Source: Chlamydia trachomatis (GTDB taxonomy: Bacteria; Chlamydiota; Chlamydiia; Chlamydiales; JAAKFR01). From it: a stretch of DNA of 9,369 nucleotides. The position numbers and the translations under genes are program-made. A model generated the notes under the pieces. The model searched no databases, had not been told where the DNA came from, and worked only from the letters and a program-made list of their open reading frames with translations. The stretch covers positions 1 to 9,369 of the forward strand of contig CAMAUB010000042.1 in assembly GCA_945861315.1 (NCBI GenBank). Reading direction: 5' to 3'. Each line of letters starts with the position of its first letter. Position 1 is the stretch's first letter. Positions 5,316 to 9,369 of this stretch are shown one piece after another.

Positions 5316-7379
5316 ATGAAATTTCCCCTCTCGTTGCTTAAATCCTTCTTTCCAACAATGCTCACAGCTGATGAGATCTCGGATGCTTTGACGAAAATTG
5401 GACTAGAAGTTGAACATATGACTTCTTTTGATCACGACATTTTGTTTGACGTATCGCTCACACCAAACTTAGCTCACTGCAATAGTGTTCGAGGAATTGC
5501 TCGCGAACTTGCTGCTCTTTTTGACCAAAAACTTCTCTCCCCAGGCTATGAATTAAAAGAGAGTAGAGAAAAAATTGATGAACTCATCTCTGTCGATGTT
5601 CAAGCTTTAGAGCATTGCCCCCGCTACAGCTGCCGGATCATTAAAAATATTGAGGTAGCCGATTCGCCGCAGTGGTTGCAAAAGTCTATTGAGGCGTGTG
5701 GCATGCGTAGCGTCAATAACATTGTCGATGCGACCAATTTGGTCATGCTTGAAATTGGACAACCCTTGCACGCTTTTGATTTTGACACCTTAGAGGGGGG
5801 GCAGATTGTTGTGCGTCCCTCCAAAAAAGGGGAGAAGATCACAACACTTGATGGACAAGAGCACTATCCATCAGAAGAGATGCTCTTAATTTGCGATATG
5901 AAAAAACCGATTGCAATTGCTGGTGTGATGGGAGCAGTTGAGAGTGAAGTGAGTGATAAGACAACAACGATCTTGCTTGAGTCTGCCTATTTTGAACCAA
6001 CACAAGTGCGCCGAACAAGCAAACGTATAGGAATTTCTTCTGAAGCTTCTTACCGCTTTGAACGAGGCGTTGATCCTGAAAGTGTGGTAGAGGCGCTTGA
6101 CCGTGCTGCGGCTCTTATTGCTTCTCTAGGAAAGGGAAAAGTGCTTCAAGGGGTACTCGATATTAAAGAGGAAGAGTTTGAGCCCATAAAAGTGACATGC
6201 CGCCTCTGTGCTATCAATCGTATCCTTGGAACGAAATTGGCGATGAATGAAGTTGTTTTGATTTTTCGCCGCATCGATTTAAAAGTGCTCACCTTAAAAC
6301 AAGACAGCTTAACTGTCTCTGTTCCAAGATATCGACACGATATTAATCAAGAGATTGATTTGATTGAAGAGGTGGCACGCTTCTACGGCTATGACAACCT
6401 CAAAAAATCAGAACGACCTCTATTTCGAACAGGCGAGCTTGCCGACTCCCCCGCCTACCTCTTTGAAAAAGAGTTGCGACACATACTTCTACGCTCAGGA
6501 TTGAGCGAATGGATGACTTGCGACCTAATTAGCAAAGATCAAGCGCAGATGATGGTATCAGAGCAGATGCCAAGCCAAGCACTACTTCATCTGCTCAATC
6601 CACGCTCTCAAGATCAATCCGTTTTGCGCCCCTCTCTCATGCCTGGACTTTTAGCCGTTGCTAAACACAACAGCGATCATGGAATGAATGATTTTACAGC
6701 CTTTGAACTCGGACGAGTCCACTACAAGCTAAAAGATACAAACATCGAACAAACAGCCGCTTCCATAATAATGAGTGGAAAACGAGATCCTCACCACTGG
6801 GAAGAAAAAGGAGTGGAAACTAGTTTTTTCGCACTCAAAGGCATTGTAGAAAATCTTTTCACGCAACTGCATATAGAAGGCTTAAGCTTCCAAAGCGGCT
6901 CCTACCCCAGCTTTCATCCCTATAGGCAAGCTATCTTGAGTGTACAAGAGATGGAAGTGGGGGTCATAGGACAACTACATCCACTTATTGTTGATAAAAT
7001 TGGACTCAATGCACCTATCTACTTTGCTGAACTAAATCTCGAAGAGCTCGCACGTGTTTCCAAAAGTAAGCCTCTTATGAAACCGCTTGCTATCTATCCA
7101 AGCACTTCTTTTGATTGGACAATCACATTAAGTGAGCAGGTCGATGCGAAGCACCTTCTCTCTCTTGTTGATTCAAATAAATCTCCACTCTTAGAAAGTG
7201 TGTCCGTTCTTGACCTTTATCATGGAGAAAAAGTAGGATCAGGTTGGAAAAATATTACACTACGTTTTATCTATCGAGATAATACCAAAACAATCGAACA
7301 CCAAACAGCACAAAACATGCATCAAGAGATCACTTCGACAATTTTAGAAACACTCAAAGGAAAGGCAAAAGATGAATAA
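5316..7379 (+). CDS. pheT: Phenylalanine-tRNA ligase beta subunit lacking the EMAPII-like tRNA-binding domain
   Basis: PheT forms the alpha2-beta2 enzyme that charges tRNA-Phe; it carries tRNA contacts and the editing site, while catalysis is in PheS (not in this window). The 687-residue protein shows the following domains. The B1 halves are at 1-38 and about 42-75 (MKFPLSLLKSFFP, FDVSLTPNLAHCNSVRGIAR). The B3/B4 editing domain is at about 100-275 (VDATNLVMLEIGQPLHAFD, IAIAGVMGAVESEV, SSEASYRFERGVDP). B5 is at about 290-360 (RYRHDIN, EIDLIEEVARFYGYDN). The catalytic-like core is at about 370-580, and the FDX-ACB anticodon-binding domain at 593-685. Usual bacterial PheT is about 790-800 residues. 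The roughly 110-residue tRNA_bind domain (B2) that normally splits B1 near residue 39 is absent, with the B1 halves joined at HMTSFDHD. The frame is intact throughout. It overlaps the next gene by 8 nt. Confidence 0.97.
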   Translation: MKFPLSLLKSFFPTMLTADEISDALTKIGLEVEHMTSFDHDILFDVSLTPNLAHCNSVRGIARELAALFDQKLLSPGYELKESREKIDELISVDVQALEHCPRYSCRIIKNIEVADSPQWLQKSIEACGMRSVNNIVDATNLVMLEIGQPLHAFDFDTLEGGQIVVRPSKKGEKITTLDGQEHYPSEEMLLICDMKKPIAIAGVMGAVESEVSDKTTTILLESAYFEPTQVRRTSKRIGISSEASYRFERGVDPESVVEALDRAAALIASLGKGKVLQGVLDIKEEEFEPIKVTCRLCAINRILGTKLAMNEVVLIFRRIDLKVLTLKQDSLTVSVPRYRHDINQEIDLIEEVARFYGYDNLKKSERPLFRTGELADSPAYLFEKELRHILLRSGLSEWMTCDLISKDQAQMMVSEQMPSQALLHLLNPRSQDQSVLRPSLMPGLLAVAKHNSDHGMNDFTAFELGRVHYKLKDTNIEQTAASIIMSGKRDPHHWEEKGVETSFFALKGIVENLFTQLHIEGLSFQSGSYPSFHPYRQAILSVQEMEVGVIGQLHPLIVDKIGLNAPIYFAELNLEELARVSKSKPLMKPLAIYPSTSFDWTITLSEQVDAKHLLSLVDSNKSPLLESVSVLDLYHGEKVGSGWKNITLRFIYRDNTKTIEHQTAQNMHQEITSTILETLKGKAKDE

Positions 7380-8328
7380 ATACCTTCTGCTCTCACTAGC
7401 TCTACTTGCGACGACAGGATGTCGCAATCACTATCAAGGCGATGTCGTTAAAGAGACCTATGAACATAAGTACGGAGTACCTGTTTCAGCTTCTGACTGG
7501 GAAAAACAGGGAAAAGATGGAAAAGTCGTTCAACTCCTTAAAGATGGCGTCACAGTCACACGCTCTATTGTAAAAGGCGTTCCACAAGGTATCACAACTT
7601 GGACCTTTGCTAACACATCAACCATTCACCGTGAAGAAGAGTATGACCTAGGCAATCTCATCGTCAAACGTGAAAATTACATGAGTGGCATGCCACAAAA
7701 AGAAGCGTCCTACGATAGCAACGGCGTTATCACCAAGAGACTGCGTTGGTATGAAGATGGGACACCCGCTGCCGTTGAAAACTACACAGGTGGCCTTCTT
7801 GTAACTGGCGAATACCGCACACCCTTAAACCTCATTGAATCCCGCGTTCAAGATGGAGCGGGAATGCGCGTGATGCGCAATGGAGAGGGAGAACTCATTG
7901 CCAAAGATACCATCACAGATGGAGAATTAGTTGAACGAATCACCTACTATCCAAATGGTGATCCATCTAGTATCTCTCCTTACTCTGATGGAGAGATCAA
8001 TGGCGATCGTCTTACTTATTTCCGTGGTGGCCTACCTAAAACAGTTGAACACTGGTGTAACGGACAGCAAGAGGGAAGCACTATCGTTTACCACAATGGT
8101 GAGAAATTTGCTGAAGTTCCCTTCATCAATGGACAACGTCACGGTGTTGAATTACGCTTTAGAGATGGGCAGTTGCTTGTTGAAGAACTTTCTTGGCTCA
8201 ACAATACGCAGCACGGTTCACACAAAATCTACGTCGATGGAGCGACCAAAGTTGAGTGGTACCACCAAGGACAGATTGTCAGCCACCCTACTTTTGACCG
8301 ATTGAATCCTCCAACAGTTGAGAGGTAG
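7372..8328 (+). CDS. Probable lipoprotein with YwqK-like (MORN_2) repeats
   Basis: This encodes 318 residues. Residues 1-16 form a signal peptide (MNKYLLLSLALLATTG) followed by C17, a relaxed lipobox, so the mature protein is probably lipid-anchored. The rest is made of YwqK/MORN_2-type repeats. The pattern is aromatic residue, short turn with NG or DG, strand, then G-x-x-x-G: WYEDGTPAAVENYTGG (127-141), YYPNGDPSSISPYSDGEING (192-211), YFRGGLPKTVEHWCNGQQEG (216-235), YHNGEKFAEVPFINGQRHG (240-258), FRDGQLLVEELSWLNNTQHG (263-282). Proteins of this kind are annotated as YwqK antitoxin-like, but no toxin partner is seen and an envelope or surface role is more likely here. AAGG lies just before ATG, and the 8-nt overlap indicates co-transcription and coupling with pheT. 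It corresponds by position to CT476 as I recall it. Confidence 0.85.
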   Translation: MNKYLLLSLALLATTGCRNHYQGDVVKETYEHKYGVPVSASDWEKQGKDGKVVQLLKDGVTVTRSIVKGVPQGITTWTFANTSTIHREEEYDLGNLIVKRENYMSGMPQKEASYDSNGVITKRLRWYEDGTPAAVENYTGGLLVTGEYRTPLNLIESRVQDGAGMRVMRNGEGELIAKDTITDGELVERITYYPNGDPSSISPYSDGEINGDRLTYFRGGLPKTVEHWCNGQQEGSTIVYHNGEKFAEVPFINGQRHGVELRFRDGQLLVEELSWLNNTQHGSHKIYVDGATKVEWYHQGQIVSHPTFDRLNPPTVER

Positions 8329-8836
8329 AAGAGAGCTGCCAGCTCTCTTGCTGCAGCTCAACCCACTCTCCATGTTGGAACTCTTTGTAAACGCGCATCA
8401 TTACCGGATGCGCGTTTGCATCATTTAAAATCATCCCATTAAACTTATCATGAAGCGCTTTGTAGTGAAGATGGTGTTCTGATAGAAGACGGCCGCAAGG
8501 ATAAAGAATACGACACTTGCGACAGTACCCCTTCTCGTAGAGCATTTCCTCTATCAAGATCGCCCGATCATCCTCATTGAAAATCCACTGCTTCACTAAA
8601 TTGCGCGTATCAATGATCATTTCTTTGCGCCATCCAATCTGCATCAGAGGTTTGAGCGAACGGAAATCGAGTAGATGTGAATCATAGACAATTTCAACCA
8701 AATGCTGTCCACGATATTTTTCAATCGTGATCCATTTTTTATAGGGATCAGAAACAATACGATACGTATCACCTTCTGCAATTGCTTGCGGCATTCCATC
8801 TTTCCAATAATAATCTGAACAGATAACAGCAGACAT
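8288..8836 (-). CDS. Unrecognised 182-residue protein with a Cys/His cluster
   Basis: ATG 8836 is preferred to the adjacent TTG 8839; AAGAGGA lies about 11 nt upstream. The protein (MSAVICSDYYWKDGMPQAI...) has no signal peptide or membrane segment and should be cytosolic. Two halves are visible. Residues 1-75 are strand-rich and aromatic (YYWKDGMPQAI, KKWITIEKYRGQHLVEIVYD). Residues 80-150 carry a Cys/His cluster, C105-x2-C108-x5-C114 followed by H121, H122, H124 and H129, which could bind metal. A PCG motif at 113-115 recalls the PCHR of alkyltransferases, but the rest of that family signature is missing. I recognise no family. It converges on the lipoprotein gene with a 41-nt overlap, so its last 13 codons are antisense to the end of that gene. 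Inverted repeat DNA begins right behind its start. Confidence 0.7.
   Translation of the reverse strand: MSAVICSDYYWKDGMPQAIAEGDTYRIVSDPYKKWITIEKYRGQHLVEIVYDSHLLDFRSLKPLMQIGWRKEMIIDTRNLVKQWIFNEDDRAILIEEMLYEKGYCRKCRILYPCGRLLSEHHLHYKALHDKFNGMILNDANAHPVMMRVYKEFQHGEWVELQQESWQLSSTSQLLEDSIGQK
8329..8349 (+). terminator. Perfect 9-bp hairpin directly after the pheT-lipoprotein unit
   Basis: AAGAGAGCT (8329-8337), loop GCC, and AGCTCTCTT (8341-8349) form a perfect stem starting at the base after the lipoprotein stop codon. No T-run follows on the plus strand, so it is a weak intrinsic terminator at best, though it could protect the mRNA 3' end. It lies within the coding sequence of the convergent gene. 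Confidence 0.35.
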
Positions 8837-8844
8837 CAAAAAAA

Positions 8845-8890
8845 TAGTCCTCTTGCATCATTCATTTTCCCTGCCCTTGTCCCCTGCCCC
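8845..8890 (-). repeat. Left arm of G-rich inverted repeat flanking element copy B
   Basis: Read on the minus strand, this is a G-rich run (GGGGCAGGGGACAAGGGCAGGG) continuing into AAAATGAATGATGCAAGAGG. It matches 9145-9188 on the plus strand imperfectly but over both parts: the G-rich run and AAATGAAT.ATGCAA. The arm includes the ribosome-binding region of the Cys/His protein gene. Confidence 0.55.
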
Positions 8891-8931
8891 AATTAACGCT
8901 GTTTTTGCGCCATCTTAACCAGCATGGATAC

Positions 8932-9095
8932 TATACTCATCCAAGCTCAAAATGAGAATTTGGGCCAGCGTGAAAGCTCTCGCGATTGATAGATCGTAAT
9001 TGACCCCATATTTCTAATATTGGGTCAGTTACGATCTATCAAGCCCGAGGCTTTCACGCAGGTCAAAATTATCATTCCGGATTTAATCGACTATA
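8932..9095. mobile_element. MITE-like palindromic element, long copy B with a 92-nt hairpin
   Basis: This 164-bp element begins TATACTCATCCAAGCTC and ends ATCGACTATA, nearly identical at both ends to 3581-3678. The ends are imperfect inverted repeats of each other over about 33 bp. The centre (8968-9059) folds into a hairpin whose outer stem is GCGTGAAAGC/GCTTTCACGC. Its inner stem is GATAGATCGTAATTGACCC paired with GGGTCAGTTACGATCTATC. ATATT/AATAT lies around the three-base loop TCT at 9013-9015. Arms are about 44 nt with a few mismatches and bulges. No open frame and no transposase are present. Any mobility would have to be supplied in trans; it could also act as a bidirectional transcription stop. 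Confidence 0.75.
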
Positions 9096-9144
9096 CCAAT
9101 CAGCAATTCTCGCCTTTTATAGAATTGTGAAAAAGTCTTTTTTT

Positions 9145-9188
9145 GGGCAAGGGCAGGGGCAAGGAAATGAATTATGCAATATGTCCTA
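9145..9188 (+). repeat. Right arm of G-rich inverted repeat flanking element copy B
   Basis: The arm holds GGGCAAGGGCAGGGGCAAGG (9145-9164) and then AAATGAATTATGCAATATG. It is the inverted partner of 8845-8890. The two arms lie 41 and 49 nt outside the MITE-like element, making a nested palindromic arrangement of about 340 nt. Confidence 0.55.
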
Positions 9189-9230
9189 GAAAACCTCATC
9201 ATAAACAGTATCTATTTTTTGTCATAACGT

Positions 9231-9354
9231 CCTCGCAAAGCGAGGAGCTTGAGAAATTGGAGCAGCCTCAAAGGCTGCCAAGCTGTAGCGTTTTGCTTTG
9301 GCCCAAACCTTTGAAAAGAGGCTTGACGGTTTGGAGCAGCCTCAAAGGCTGCCA
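9231..9354. repeat. Cluster of short hairpins with a duplicated 24-bp unit
   Basis: A perfect hairpin CCTCGC-AAA-GCGAGG lies at 9231-9245. An identical 24-bp unit beginning TTGGAGCAGCC occurs at 9257-9280 and 9331-9354 (period 74 nt). Each copy contains the stem GCAGCC/GGCTGC around loop TCAAA. Between them, CCAAACC (9303-9309) pairs with GGTTTGG (9328-9334). It is probably part of a repeat family continuing beyond the window. Confidence 0.65.
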
Positions 9355-9369
9355 GTTTAATTAAAAAGT

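Larger units (their letters stand above)
8840..9369. other. 530-nt non-coding, palindrome-rich region
   Basis: No convincing gene is present from the start of the Cys/His protein to the window end. The one open frame (about 9143-9364, plus strand) runs straight through repeats and its translation resembles nothing. The region holds element copy B, a flanking G-rich inverted repeat pair and a cluster of short hairpins, described in separate entries. Confidence 0.6.

Noticed and set aside
7372..8328. YwqJK toxin-antitoxin module
   Set aside because: The repeats resemble YwqK, but no toxin gene is adjacent, and a signal peptide with Cys17 points to an envelope lipoprotein.
8288..8836. O6-alkylguanine-DNA alkyltransferase (Ada/Ogt)
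   Set aside because: PCG-R at 113-116 recalls the PCHR active site and I recall an ada-annotated gene near here in Chlamydia. The required His and the following glycine-rich signature are absent.
9231..9354. CRISPR array
   Set aside because: There are only two identical units with a 50-nt gap that itself contains pairing segments; no further units or cas genes are present.
9143..9364. Plus-strand open frame of 73 codons
   Set aside because: It crosses the G-rich repeat and both copies of the 24-bp hairpin unit, has no convincing family signal and no supporting context.

Overview
The window looks like a core chromosomal segment of a member of the Chlamydiota, probably an environmental (Parachlamydiales-like) lineage rather than a Chlamydia species. 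The grounds are the gene order recO - secreted protein - tRNA-Leu - yidD - LysM protein - pheT - YwqK-like lipoprotein. From memory this resembles the CT470-CT476 neighbourhood of C. trachomatis; no alignment was possible. Two small PD-(D/E)XK nuclease-fold genes and several palindromic repeat families are interspersed with these genes.

Layout. Positions 1-489 hold the N-terminal 163 codons of an unrecognised minus-strand gene. Positions 581-1003 encode a stand-alone HsdR_N-like nuclease-fold protein, preceded by an inverted repeat (1057-1169). Positions 1253-1983 hold a minus-strand unit, tRNA-Arg(UCG) followed by long-form hpf, with a good promoter at 1994-2022. recO (2034-2579, unusually short) runs divergently from it and converges, overlapping by 14 nt, on a secreted repeat protein (2566-3150). 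The start codon of that protein directly follows the last base of tRNA-Leu(GAG) (3151-3234). yidD (3298-3507) diverges from the tRNA. A repeat-rich insert (about 3533-4111) carries a GxxExxY-family gene. A LysM membrane protein (4196-5251) diverges from pheT (5316-7379), which overlaps an outer-surface-type lipoprotein gene (7372-8328). A Cys/His-containing unknown protein (8288-8836) converges on that gene with a 41-nt overlap. The last 530 nt are non-coding and full of palindromes.

The housekeeping genes cover translation (PheRS beta subunit, ribosome hibernation, two tRNAs), recombination repair (RecO), membrane-protein insertion (YidD) and the cell envelope (LysM protein, lipoprotein, secreted protein). 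They appear to be independently transcribed, except for tRNA-Arg/hpf, tRNA-Leu/secreted protein and pheT/lipoprotein.

The most interesting material is the repeat layer. A MITE-like element is present in two copies (3581-3678 and 8932-9095); the longer copy contains a hairpin with arms of about 44 nt, and a third copy of its tip lies at 1045-1058. Both nuclease-fold genes sit next to one of these tips and next to a second, GC-richer inverted repeat. PheT also lacks the tRNA-binding (EMAPII-like) domain normal for bacterial PheT, and RecO lacks its zinc-finger region.
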